In this document: piece by piece, positions 1 to 10,419 of the stretch
Layout of the letters: every line of letters begins with the position of its first letter
How positions within the stretch are numbered: the stretch's first letter is position 1
Assembly (NCBI GenBank): GCA_024220505.1
Contig: JAKZZE010000012.1
Location: 1,488,001 to 1,552,000 of the forward strand
Length of the DNA: 64,000 nucleotides
Origin: Rhizopus arrhizus
Taxonomy: Eukaryota > Mucoromycota > Mucoromycetes > Mucorales > Rhizopodaceae
Reading direction: 5' to 3'
Program-made: the position numbers and the translations under genes
Notes under the pieces: generated by a model
What the model was told of the DNA's origin: nothing
Databases searched by the model: none
Seen by the model: only the letters and a program-made list of their open reading frames with translations

Positions 1-11
1 ATGACGTTTAG

Positions 12-890
12 GTGATAGAGCTTTGGTGTTTATGGGCTGGTGCTTGGAGACGTGGTGCGCCTGTTCGAAGCACAGAATATGAAATTTATGAGCCCATTGA
101 ACGAGGATGGGCCCTTTTTATTCTAGATAACATACCTTATTATTTTTCCATGGTCAATATCTTTCTTGAAAAGATTGCAATGTTTTCCTACACTGAAACG
201 GCCATTACTGGTCAGTTGCGTATCTTGTATCGACTGATAAACACCCTCAAGGCTCAAGGACTCATTTCATTTCTGGCTGCCATCGAAAAAGCACTGGATT
301 TATCCTCGATTGATACAACCTATGCCAAAGAACTCGCAACCTTGACGGGCATAAGTGAACTGCGAGTGAAGGAAAAGATCTCACAGGCAAACACACGATT
401 GGCACAACTGGAAGGTCAGCGACCCCCGTGGAAATCCAAGGGCCTTTATGGTCAAGATCATACCAAGCGTTCACCTGTCCTTATTCAATCTCTAGCGAAA
501 TTGCGCGAGGTGATCAGTAAACATGAATCGGGTACCTGGGCACTTTCAAAAAAGCCCTCTCGTCATCTCCAGGGTCTTCAAGAAGCCTATCAAACTTTTT
601 CTGATCTATTTCATTTGCAATACCACAATCACATCCAAACGAGCCAGACACCGTCTTTATCCACTCCCTCTACAGGGCTGGCAAAAATCACTTATGCAGG
701 ATTACAGAATGGTGGGTTTTTGACATCAGAGGAGCTGCAAAAGATCAGAGATGGTAAGATGGTATGTGCGCCGAATTCGATTCCTGCAGTCGGAAGGCGT
801 GTACAGACTGTGATTCGTTCCTATGAACATCCCACGCTTGTACACTGGTCTTTCCATTTAGACAAACGATTGAATGAAATAGTAAAATGA
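12..890 (+). CDS. Unrecognised protein, 3'-terminal exon only (window edge)
   Basis: The window opens with an intron end (TTTAG at 7-11) followed by an open frame of about 292 codons to a TGA at 888-890. The frame has no ATG start, so this is the last exon of a gene that begins outside the window. The protein starts with a hydrophobic, tryptophan-rich stretch (VIELWCLWAG), followed by a likely membrane-associated helix (YYFSMVNIFLEK) and helical, charged sequence containing ELATLTGISELRVKEK. The C-terminal half is hydrophilic and Ser/Thr-rich. I do not recognise the family. A membrane-anchored protein with a cytosolic helical tail would fit what is visible. The coding call rests on frame length, the splice acceptor and the non-repetitive composition. 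Confidence 0.7.
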   Translation: MIELWCLWAGAWRRGAPVRSTEYEIYEPIERGWALFILDNIPYYFSMVNIFLEKIAMFSYTETAITGQLRILYRLINTLKAQGLISFLAAIEKALDLSSIDTTYAKELATLTGISELRVKEKISQANTRLAQLEGQRPPWKSKGLYGQDHTKRSPVLIQSLAKLREVISKHESGTWALSKKPSRHLQGLQEAYQTFSDLFHLQYHNHIQTSQTPSLSTPSTGLAKITYAGLQNGGFLTSEELQKIRDGKMVCAPNSIPAVGRRVQTVIRSYEHPTLVHWSFHLDKRLNEIVK

Positions 891-2131
891 CTCGTAGACA
901 GTAACGTTCTTTTTTTCTAATTATCTTTCAAATAGTATGATGCTTGGTTACCTGTAGAATATAGACCTCAGTGGTGTCCACCCAAAATCATAACGAGACC
1001 ATTTGCAAATACTGTGAATTTTATTTATACATGTGTATTTCTTTTCTTGTTATTTTATATTTTTTTCAAACTATTTTTGTAATATATACATGCTTTATAA
1101 ACCAACGAAATATGTTTTTCCTTCAATGTTGTAAAGAATACACCTAAACTTCTTGTCCTTTACTGTCACAGTCTATTTATACTCTACTTTCTCTTTATCC
1201 GTCAATCACGAAAAACAAATTGAAATCACAGACCTCTTGATGATTTAGACAGAAGCAAAGTATTGTTGTTATTGCAAAAGTGTACGTTGTTGTGCAATGC
1301 TGTATTTTTTTAATCTGATTATATCTGATTGATCTGGAATACGATCTAATAATGTTTGATCAATAGTCTGATCGCTATTTAATAATGATGTGATCCATTC
1401 AACATTCTTTTGCTTACTTTTCATATTGCTGACATTTTACATGGTTCTTTTCAAATGTCTCATACACTCAATTTTCCAAATGATATGCCAATGGTACCTG
1501 TAATAAATCAAAATAACCTCAAGTGACCTTTTTAATCTCACCCAAATCTGGGCAAACTTTGATGTGTTTCACGCATTGACAACACTTGGGTATTTTGACA
1601 AGACTCACTTGTGTTGAGGTTACATCTGGACGTATGGCGTGTATTGTCCTTTTTCAAAAAGTGCTAATGTTGCTTAAATAAGCTTGACTGTTGTTTTGCG
1701 TCAACACAAATAAGCTAGCGAGTAAGATCAAAACTCTGACCAGTTCAGTAAACTGTCGATCGCGATCCCCATTTTTTTTTCTATTGATTATCTGAAAGTC
1801 GTACATGAATACAGTTCTAAAGTAATTAGATCATACGAAAGATGACGACGGTATAGTGACTGAATTCAATATACAAGCAGTGTTGTGTACACGATCGCCT
1901 AAAGTAGGATATAAGGTACTTGTCAAATGGATATCATTGGCCCAGTTGATCTCTTGTTTAAACGCGAGTTCAGAACAAATACGCATGTTGTCATTAGAGG
2001 GGAATTTAATTTGATCCAATTCGAATAAAGACTCAACACTCACTATCCAGTCTAATCGTACAATATTTATTGGTGCCTGAAATACTTGTAGGTCTTCATT
2101 TGTACTAGTTGAGGTTAATATCAATTCTTTT

Positions 2132-2167
<36 letters not shown>

Positions 2168-2390
2168 ATCTCTTTTTCAAACGTCAACCTTTTTTGTTGA
2201 ATAGAGGATGCGTTGGGAAGACAGGACTGGTTATGGGTGCCAAGAGAAAGTCATGAGAACTTTCTTCTATTTCATGAACTGTATTCACATAATCAACAGG
2301 ACATGTTCATGACATATTTCAGGAAAGAGTATTTTTTTTATTTCTTGAGAGAAGGCAAGTCTTTTGGAACCTCTGGAAATTGTAAAACTT
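891..2390. other. Intergenic, no convincing gene; A-tract
   Basis: This AT-rich spacer follows the first gene. A minus-strand open frame at 1831-2124 (97 codons, TTG not ATG start, flanked by the tract) has a weakly BRCT-like string (NIVRLDWIVSV), but no start or splice context makes it a gene. A run of 29 A lies at 2136-2164. I see no RNA gene or clear promoter element here. Confidence 0.5.
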
Positions 2391-2915
2391 TCATTTTTTC
2401 ATTGGCCTCCTTTTTTTTAAGCTTTTTTGAATATTCCCGTTGACGTAAATAAAGTAATCCTTTTGTAGAATAAATCGAACTGGTTGTTGCTGTTGTACTG
2501 GACTACTTTCTTTTACCATTCCTTCTTCTTTCTTTTCTTCTTCTTCTTCTTTTCCTTTTCCTTCTTCTTCTTTCTTTTCTTCTTTCTTTTCTTCTTTCTT
2601 TTCTGTTTTTTCTTCTTCAGTTGTACCTTTCGATCGCCACGATTTCCAGGCTGATCCTATCGTTGACACTAAATCACTTACACTATCACTTTCAGGCTGT
2701 CCCTTGTGTTCTTTTTTAACCACTTTGGGTTCCTTGACTCCTCCCAACTTTGTACAAAAGTTAAAATCTCCCAAGTGAATTTTACAGATTGAAAACCAAT
2801 CCTTGTTGCTATTGTCGGCTGAGGTCAATACGACGTTGGTAAACTTGCTGCATACAAAACAAGGTCTTTCATTGGTTATCAATCGAGCAACATACAAGTT
2901 TTGAAAACTGGTCAT
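2391..2915 (-). CDS. VFA1: VPS4-associated protein 1 (Vfa1-like)
   Basis: A 174-residue protein of the Vfa1 family, which binds the AAA ATPase Vps4 and tunes ESCRT-III disassembly at endosomes. The N-terminus carries the conserved signature: NLYVARLITNERPCFVCSKF followed by a CKIHL/CTKL cysteine pair, giving two CxxC-like zinc-ribbon halves. A Lys/Glu-rich low-complexity stretch occupies roughly residues 100-140. The C-terminus ends in a basic tail. I chose the ATG at 2913-2915 because the longer open frame upstream adds only a hydrophobic, T-rich-encoded stretch absent from the family. Yeast Vfa1 is about 200 residues, so the length fits. No intron is needed. The Lys/Glu region is encoded by GAA/AAG repeats and may vary in length between strains. 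Confidence 0.82.
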   Translation of the reverse strand: MTSFQNLYVARLITNERPCFVCSKFTNVVLTSADNSNKDWFSICKIHLGDFNFCTKLGGVKEPKVVKKEHKGQPESDSVSDLVSTIGSAWKSWRSKGTTEEEKTEKKEEKKEEKKEEEGKGKEEEEEKKEEGMVKESSPVQQQQPVRFILQKDYFIYVNGNIQKSLKKRRPMKK

Positions 2916-3760
2916 AAAAAAGAAAGAAAAGAGCTGAAAAAAAGTCGTGTGATACAAGCGCTGACTTGTCCAGATTTAGAAAAGAGCTCAACAGGTCCCT
3001 TTATTCTTGTGTGTAATGTTGATACTATTCTAAAGAAGGCTTTATTCTCTTTTTCTCACGTTTCGCTGTTCAACCATAATTTTTTTTTTTAGTTATCAAA
3101 TAGAACTTGCCAGGTTTTCTGACATGGAAATGTTTTGCTTTTGAAAATCATAAGGTATTCACTCTCAATACAACTTTTTAGGAGTAAGCAAAATCAGATA
3201 ATTCCATCCTAATTTGACCCCTACGCTCTGGTTATTATTCGAAACATCGATCAAAATACTCGCTGATAAATGTAAAAGCAATGGTAACAGAATAGAGATC
3301 ACAGCACACTATACAGCCAAATTGAACTGCGTCTTTATAACTTTTTTATAAATCCTTACTAGACTTTACAATCGGCTTATGCCTATACGAGGATGACAGG
3401 ATTGCGTCTATAGTTTTTAACAATGAATAAAAATATGTCTTGCACAATCCTCTAAAGGCTGGTTATTTTGGTTTTCACACTTGACTCAAAACTGAAATCA
3501 ACAAGGTAGTAGAAATGAATGAATCAATCCAAAGTGTTACATTTTTTACATGCTATTTTAAAGCAACTAGAAACAACTCGATCGTTTGTAATCCAATAAT
3601 AAGTAAAAATAGCAAATAGCCTGTTGTTTTCTTCCCTTCTTCACGACTTCAAATCGATAGCACCAGCCAATACTTTTAATCTATCAACTTCAATTTTTAT
3701 TCACAAACGTTCCACTTTAACAATAAATACAATCAAATAATTTAACACAGTCTATCTTTT
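2916..3760. other. Intergenic spacer between two minus-strand genes
   Basis: AT-rich sequence between the Vfa1 start and the 3' end of the alginate-lyase-like gene. It contains no open frame of note, no tRNA-like fold and no homopolymer tract longer than about 10. It presumably holds the Vfa1 promoter and the downstream gene's 3' UTR. Confidence 0.4.
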
Positions 3761-6167
3761 TTAATTGAACACAGTCAACATCCAAAAGGGAGGTAACCCT
3801 GATCTTCCCCTTTTCATTTCGGATCGTATGAACTTGAGCATACCCTGTACACGTCCTTGATCTTTTTGTTCTTTATCCCACTGAGAACCAAAAGCACCAA
3901 CATGTCTTTCCAGCCATGCCCAGTCTTCATCTGTTCCAGACACCGGCTGGGCTTGTCGAAAGACAGCGAGTGCTGTGTGAGCCAATGGCCTCAACCTGGA
4001 CTTGACAAACTGAGCCTCTGAAGACGAAAGGGAGGGCAAGAGATCGAGGTGTGATTGAAGATGGTCAACGACGGCGTGTGATATCCGGTTACCGTTGGCG
4101 GCCGTATAGTGCCAGATTTCTTTTGCAGCGCGTGAATGTTGAATGCCACGAGCGAGCGAGGTCCAATACTGCAAACTGAGCGTGGTATAGTGAAACTGCA
4201 CTCGCCAGTCCTCCTTATCGTCGATGTAGGTCATCTTGAATCCTTTGCCGATGCGCATTCGACATCGATTGGCTACGCGCAAGAAGAGTCGCACGTCGTC
4301 AGTAAAGGCGGCCATGGAAGTCACTTGTAAATCATACAGCACACCACGGTAATCACTCATCTGTGCCAGATGAATCCCCGTGGGCGAGGTGATGAGATAT
4401 TCAAGAAATTCAGCCATCGTAGCCTGTAGATCAACGTATTCTCTGTGTGTCAGCCATTCTCGACGTCGGAGGAGCCTAATGCAGTCCAGAAGCGAAGATA
4501 GATCGGTTCGAGTCAGATCAGAGGTGTTCAAGGTCCGATGTCGGCTGTACTTGCGAGAGACTTGGCGATTAGGAAACGCATAGCCCTGATCCGATAAAAA
4601 GTCCAAGAGGTCACCGCGCATAGGCTCGTACTCATTCAAGAAATGCATTCGGATCAAATTTGCTGCCCCTTGTCCATACTTTTCATTACCCAAAAAATAG
4701 TTGGCTAGCGTCAGGATGGTTACATTTTGGGATAGACCAGCGAGGATGTCTCTGTCAGGATCTATCTTGACGTAGTCTTGCGTTGTAGATGGTCTCATCT
4801 GGTTTTCTTCCAAGACCTTCTCGGCCACTCGTTCCAATCGTGTCACGGTCGCGGTTATCTCTGGGTTTTTGGACCAGTACTCGAAGCGGATCTCATTCAT
4901 CTCCTCATCACTGTACAAGAACAGTCGCTCATGTCCAAATCTGCGTCGAGCAATCTTTTCATCTAGACTGTCTAGGGTGGATTGAATTGCCTTGAGTCGA
5001 TTGAAGGCACGTATTGAGGATGCTTCCTTTTTGTTTTCTTCTTGTTGAGGGTTACCAGAGAACAACCGAAAGACCCACCCAATATTTTTAAAATTACCCT
5101 TCTCATCACTATAGGGTCGTCCTACTGGCTCCCAGGGCACTGTAGGTCGATTCAATTGGCGACTTTCTAATGCGCCCAAGCGCCACAATAACTCCAGCTA
5201 TGAAAAGGGCAATCAGCCACTTTTCTAGTTTACCTCGCTTTTCTTTTCTTTTTACCTTACTTCTACGACCATAACGCATATTCAAGTTGTATTCTTCTTT
5301 GGCATCATATCGGAATATAATCTGAGGTTCTTCTGGCGCCTTGGGTCTTTGATCCAAGTTATTCAACAAAATCGAGTTATTCAGCAATCGTGTCATAGGC
5401 ACAATAAAATATTTGGTATCTTTTCCATGCTTCTCCAATTGCTCTGTGATTTCCTTAAATCCATTATAGCTCAAGTAACAGTTTCCATCAAAAGGCAAAA
5501 TCCACTGAGCATTCTCAATGCTCTTTCCGTGCTGAATTGCTGTATTACGCCCACCATTCTAGATACAAAGTAGACATGTTTACTTTTTCTCTCTCTCGCC
5601 CCACGATGTCCCCCTAAAGATACTTACGTTATTCATAGCATAAAGGTTCTTTGTATGATACATAAAGTCCAATATCCTCAGTTTGGCTACTTTGGAATAC
5701 CGTCGATAATCATCCGAGTGCAAGAAATCGGTGTCTGGAAAAGATTCGAGTTGAAAGTCCAGCTGTTCATATTCCTTTTCGTCAAAGGGTACACGAATAT
5801 ATTCCATTTGATATTGATCGAGCAGTCGGACGATCGCTGCTTCGTTGGCAGGGTCACTGATTCGGTTAAGTAAAAAGATCTTGCGAGTGTTGGGGAATGG
5901 AGGCTCATGATCCAAAATGAATTGAAGATTAGACAGTGTTTGACCTTCCTTATGTCGAGGTGGTAGATCGTTGCCAATGATGCGGTATAAGATGAGCTGA
6001 TCTCTTTTGACAGAGTTCTCACGAAAAAGGAAATAAAAGAAGAAAAGGAGAACGATGAAGGTGAGAGATAATTTGAACCAGTTTAGTTTTTTGTGTCTTT
6101 TCTTTTTGATTTCTGCATATTTTCTGTATTCTGCCAAAGGTCGAGTATTTAAAAAGGACCCAAGCAT
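3761..6167 (-). CDS. Membrane-anchored GT-like / alginate-lyase-like fusion protein
   Basis: Three exons (5628-6167, 5256-5558, 3761-5197) join in phase 0 to encode 759 residues. Introns have GTAAGT...CTAG and GTAAAA...ATAG borders. Order: a basic cytosolic tail, one membrane helix (about residues 33-52, FKLSLTFIVLLFFFYFLF), a region resembling a nucleotide-sugar glycosyltransferase fold (ILYRIIGNDLP; NNGGRNTAIQHG; WILPFDGN where GTs often have DxD), then a C-terminal alginate-lyase-like alpha-toroid (LAGLSQNVTILTLANYFLGN, KYGQGAANLIRMHFL). The topology suggests a type II Golgi or plasma-membrane protein. Mucorales walls contain polyglucuronate, so a role in uronic-acid polymers is plausible but inferred. 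The ATG at 6165-6167 was chosen over an upstream TTG. Exon 3 is notably GC-richer than its surroundings. The next gene upstream ends only about 100 bp away. Confidence 0.85.
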
Positions 6168-6269
6168 ATTCAACAAAAAAAAAAAAAGGTATAAAAAAAG
6201 AAAAAGAAAAAAAGATTCAGTTCTATTTTTAAAAAAGGTAATTTGCTATTCTTGGCTCATACTTCATAT

Positions 6270-8400
6270 TCAAATAGGCTCCGTTTCTTTTTCAAGCCAA
6301 GATAAAGTTTTAGAGTCTAAATCGCTCTTTTCCAACAGATCTCTGCAGTTTAAATGATATCGATTTACCCAATCTCTTTGCTCTTTATCCAATAGTTGAC
6401 TGTCTATTAATTTGATACCAAGTGGAACCCAAGTTAGATGTTTAAAGCAAAGATATTGGTCATAAACTGACTTGCAAACGCGTAGCACGTTTTCAATACG
6501 AATCCCAAATTGAAGATCTTTGTAATACCCAGGCTCTATTTTTATATACAGTTTAATTTAATAAAGCAATGCGTTTCACTTTTTCTTTACCATTGGTAAC
6601 CACCATGCCGGCCTGAAGTGGTACTTTACTATATCCTATTCTACCTCCTATTCCGTGAGGTCCCTCATGTACATTTAAATAAGCACCTACTCCATGCCCA
6701 ACGCCATGTTTAAAATCCATACCATGTTTCCATAAGGGCAGTCGAGCTACTGAGTCTAATTGATAGCCTAATTTTTCCTTTTTTGTTTATAAACAAATTT
6801 ATTTTTTATGAATTTTGATCTTCACCTGTGGTGCCTTGTGGGAACACGGCTTGATCAATCGAAATGTGGGCTTGTAATACACGTGTGAAGGCTTGCTTTT
6901 GAACAGAACTAGGCTCACCTTGAAATAGCCAAGTTCGTGTGATATCCGTTGTACCATTCAGATAATGGGCTCCGGAATCACATAAATAGATCTGGTGAGG
7001 ATCAATCACATCCGAGGCTTGGGCATAGTGAACAATGGCACCGTTAGGACCTGAGGCAGCGATAGTATCAAAAGAAGGTCCAACATAGAGTGGATCCAGT
7101 TGCCGCATGCTCTCCAGCTGTTCTACTGCCTCATACTCCCATACTTTTTCACCCATACAAAGCCGATCTGAAAGCCAGGCGAAATGTTTACAAAGCGCAA
7201 CTGCATCTCGTTTGTGACAATCGATCATGCCATTCATTTCAGCTTCGTTTTTCACTGCTTTGGACAATTGAATAGGCGAAGTTTCCCAGTGTATTTCGTT
7301 CTATGAATCGATTTTTGCATCAGCTTTTCTATCAGAAAAAAAAAATCCAAGAGACTTACAGAGCCCAAGGCTTTAATGATTGACATGTTGGTTCCTTCTG
7401 GATCAACAGAAAAGACTGAAGATGAGTAAGTCGAAAGATCGTGGGTGATGGCATCATAAGGCTTAAGGGTAATGCTGTTTTCTTTCAAGTGGGCCTTGAC
7501 TGCGTCCGAAAGAGTCTCTGGTGATTGAAGATAGAGCAAAGTTCCTGTAGGAGTAACTACGCAGTAAGAGAAAAAGACAGGACAGCAGTGAATGTCGGAC
7601 CCTCTCAAGTTGAGCAACCAAGCAATCTCGTCCAATCGACTGATTACCATATTTTTCCCTTTGAGCGATTGACACAGAGCTTTTAATTTGCTCTCGACTG
7701 ATTGACCCGCATACCGAAGTGGATGTGTCTTGATCGGTTCCCTTGGTCTGCTTGGTCTTTTAGGGCGGATGCGATCCACTAGATTATCGGTATAGATTAG
7801 CTTAGATCCTCGACTGGACAACTCTTTTTCAAGTTCTTTTGCCTCTCCTGCATTAATTACGGTAGGATCAATACCGATGGTGGAACCAGAAGGGACTTGT
7901 TTGATGTATTCTTGCCAAGTCGGCACCCCTGGTAAGCCTTGCTTCATCAATTTCCAGTGTGAATTGTCTAATTCGTTTGATGCTTGGATAAAATATCGAC
8001 CGTCTGTAAACAAGAGAGCCTCCTTTTTTGTAACAATCGCACATCCTTATTTAATGTATATATTGTAAGGTTGTATTTGTTTATCATCATTGCTATTTAC
8101 CAGCTGATCCTGTAAATCCGCTTAACCATGCTCTTCTATTATCGCATTCTGCTGTATACTCGCTCTAACAGAGAAGGTTATGGCTTCATACATCATAATA
8201 ACTCTCTCTTTTTACTTGGTGTGCGTCTTCACTAGGTATTAGGCTGTACAGAAAGAATTTAATACAAACAAGAAAAAATAGTCTTATTGTCTCTTTGAAC
8301 ATTACACTGCATCGAGGTGGTTCATAGCTGCTCTCAAAGCAGACAATTTTGAAGAGGCATGAGCAGTACTTGAATAAAATCTTTTTATAAGCTTTGACAT
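6270..8400 (-). CDS. Xaa-Pro aminopeptidase (aminopeptidase P, M24B)
   Basis: Seven exons (8306-8400, 8216-8243, 8101-8164, 8045-7360, 7300-6826, 6767-6591, 6535-6270) give 596 residues, close to the ~610 of eukaryotic cytosolic aminopeptidase P. The enzyme removes an N-terminal residue preceding proline and needs two metal ions. All five ligands are present by motif: two Asp (LCDSG, about 399; TTDITR, about 410), His in HGVGHGVG (about 473), Glu in NEPGYY (about 509) and Glu in GIRIEN (about 523). The spacing matches the human enzyme well. The N-terminal creatinase-like domain shows IPSEDAHQSEYTAE and FTDGRYF. Exon 2 is only 28 nt. No clear organelle signal is seen, so it is probably cytosolic. 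Confidence 0.93.
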
Positions 8401-8685
8401 TTTAAACAAGGACAAAAAAATTAAACTATTATTTTGCCACTTAAATTAAGAACAGTGGAAAGTAGCACAAAAGATAAGCTTGCCTATGTGGAACTGTAGG
8501 TTTTCTTTCTCTTTGCTAAGCGCGTCTTGCTAGTGGGTTTTTTTTTAATAAACAATTTGGCCCACTGCATGGTTCTTGGGCAATGCACTATGTAAACATT
8601 TGACGTGATGTGACTATCTAAATTGAACCAATGAATTTAATGTTTGTCTTTCAATTTTTATTCCCTTTTCTTCCATTGAACCATC
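8401..8685. promoter_or_regulatory. Shared divergent promoter region
   Basis: These 285 bp separate the start codons of the divergently transcribed aminopeptidase P (minus) and FoP-type gene (plus), so both promoters must lie here or overlap it. Pyrimidine-rich sequence (TTTTTATTCCCTTTTCTTCC) directly precedes the plus-strand ATG. No canonical TATA box stands out. Confidence 0.5.
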
Positions 8686-9263
8686 ATGCCTTTTAATAAT
8701 CGTCGAACTGTTACCAACACACGTACTGTAAACTATAACCCTGGTGGGTTAAATGAAAGGTTTGAATAAAACAAAGGTTGCTTTTTGTTTTCTTTCTAAA
8801 CGAAACATGATTTTTGGTGGGAAATAGATTTGCAACTTTGGCAAAAAGTAAGAAACCAAACACGGTTGTGTCTCAACGACAACAACCACAACAGCAATCA
8901 CAGGCTAAGAGCGTGTTCAGCCGTATCAAAGCGGCTCAACCCGTGAATAAACCCAAAAATATTCAACAACAGATTGGCAAGGCACTTAATATGAACAACA
9001 GAAAGCTCAAGATAAACAGTCGAGTGACAAAGCCCAATACTAACAAAAAGGTTACAAAGCAACCGCAAAAACAACAAAAGCAAAAAGCAAAAAAGGATGT
9101 CAAGAAGAGCGATAACAAAAAGAAGAAACCATTGTCAGCAGAAGATCTCGATAAATCATTGGATGCTTACATGATGAAAGATCCAAAGACGGCACAGGCT
9201 AAACTTGATGAAGAATTAACTTCTTACATGAACGAAGCTGCACTCGAAGAAGAAGCATTGTAA
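8686..9263 (+). CDS. FoP/CHTOP-type C-terminal duplication domain protein
   Basis: Two exons (8686-8759, 8828-9263) joined in phase 2 encode 169 residues. The protein is short and very basic, rich in Gln, Lys and Asn, and ends in the conserved LDKSLDAYMMKDP...LDEELTSYM element. That element resembles the C-terminal duplication domain of Friend of PRMT1 (CHTOP), which links chromatin, TREX mRNA export and arginine methylation. The N-terminus (MPFNNRRTVTNTRTV) is Arg/Asn-rich. No RRM is present, so it is not a full Yra1/ALY adaptor, although the export-adaptor role may be shared. Family assignment comes from the C-terminal motif; function is inferred. Confidence 0.7.
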
Positions 9264-9670
9264 AAAAAAAATTATATAAAAAACTTCTAATTTCTTTTTT
9301 TTTATGGAAATAAATTCCCCATCTCAAACACCACATGTTGATGGTTTATAAATTAGCCCATAATTGTGCTATTTTGCTCTGACAAACCATAATCTCGGCT
9401 ATTAGTGCTAACAAACGATTAAATAAAAATGAAACAGTATAAAAGTTTTGGTTTATTTTGAAGAATATTTTTTTCAGATAAAGATACGTGAAAATATACT
9501 TTATGACTTACAAAGTATCTACTCAGAAATGTATCCCTGGCCTAAAACGCGTATTTTTTTTATGGTATATTTTGACTGATTCAATAAACATCTTTCAAGA
9601 AACCTTGCTAGGTATTATTGTTGCAAGTGCATCTGTGCTACAAAGAAAGAAAAACAGTACAATTCAAAGT
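9264..9670. other. Intergenic 3' flank
   Basis: 3' UTR and spacer after the FoP-type gene, AT-rich, with AATAAA-like strings (GGAAATAAATTC, TTAAATAAAAATG) that could serve polyadenylation. No gene is seen. Confidence 0.4.
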
Positions 9671-9685
9671 GATGTGTACTCATTT
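9671..9685. repeat. Target-site duplication, left copy
   Basis: GATGTGTACTCATTT, identical to 10059-10073, flanking the truncated LINE on its 3' (poly-A) side. Confidence 0.85.
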
Positions 9686-10058
9686 TTTTTTGCGTAAAAT
9701 GTGTTTATTTTATACGTGCAAGTGACCGCACTCATAAGAAATAATGATAATAATAAAAATAAAAACAATAAAAATAAACATATGTAGATACTAAGTTGAG
9801 AGCATATTCTCGCGATAAATGCGACGAAGTATCAATCTTGTGCGAGCGACAACCTCACCGTGGTAAAAACGTTGATCATGGAAAACGACTTTCCAATGAA
9901 CCCGCCAAATGCTTAGGATCATGCAGGCTACTACCGTCATACGGTCAACATTCGATTGATGCGCCGTAGCGATTGATGCTGTAGTGGGAGGATTCATGAC
10001 ATCCTGAAGCTGAATGGGCTGGCTGGGGAACGTGAAGCATGACATGAGTTGCCAAGCG

Positions 10059-10073
10059 GATGTGTACTCATTT
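10059..10073. repeat. Target-site duplication, right copy
   Basis: GATGTGTACTCATTT, identical to 9671-9685, flanking the truncated 5' end of the LINE. Confidence 0.85.
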
Positions 10074-10094
10074 GTACAGCCGGTACGATGGATA

Positions 10095-10231
10095 TTGTCG
10101 CCAATTAGAAAATATTTGTCGGCAGTCGAGAAATAATTCTTGCAAAAGAAATTTCAATTTGTTGTTTTTATTTTTGTTGATTGTCGTTTTAGGAAAAGCG
10201 CATTGTCGCATCAGATTAGCTTAAATTGTCG
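10095..10231. repeat. Five spaced TTGTCG motifs
   Basis: TTGTCG occurs five times in 137 bp (10095, 10116, 10181, 10203, 10226), all in the same orientation and usually preceded by A or T. They lie upstream of a small ORF that shares a motif with a transposase relic at 16.5 kb. They could be subterminal transposase-binding repeats of a DNA transposon or an upstream regulatory cluster. The assignment is inferred from position. Confidence 0.4.
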
Positions 10232-10296
10232 TAGTGTTTTCCTTTTCCTGAGCTCTTCTTTTTGTTTAATACATTTTTTTGTTTTTGGTTTGAGTC

Positions 10297-10419
10297 ATGG
10301 AGAGACCTTTTTATTACGAGGATGGGCGCGATAACCTGTACGACGAGAAGGGTAAAAATCGCTGGATAGGTGTACTAGTTATTGCACTTATCCATTCATT
10401 TTATTCGGGTTTTTTGTAA
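10297..10419 (+). CDS. Small ORF with YEDGxxNxYDExG motif, possible transposon remnant
   Basis: A 40-codon frame starts MERPFYYEDGRDNLYDEKG and runs into the 3' end of the opposing gene at 10401. The N-terminus parallels the start of the mariner-associated frame at 16525 (KEDGKGNIYDENG), so both probably began as the amino terminus of one mobile-element protein. The rest is hydrophobic and looks read-through. It is probably not a functional gene. Confidence 0.35.
   Translation: MERPFYYEDGRDNLYDEKGKNRWIGVLVIALIHSFYSGFL

Larger units (their letters stand above)
9671..10073 (-). mobile_element. 5'-truncated LINE insertion with 15-bp target-site duplication
   Basis: The sequence GATGTGTACTCATTT occurs at 9671-9685 and again at 10059-10073. 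Between the copies lies ~373 bp that on the minus strand encodes the C-terminal end of a LINE ORF2 (84-codon frame, 9791-10045, with IWRVHWKVVF and LILRRIYREN), followed by a 3' UTR and a short A-tail (plus-strand T-run at 9683-9691). The same protein segment is seen near 61.0-61.2 kb (LWRTHWKHVF, TLLRRIHQGN), which confirms a repeated family. Direct repeats plus A-tail plus 5' truncation are the hallmark of target-primed reverse transcription. The insertion is fairly recent because the duplication is still identical. Confidence 0.88.
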
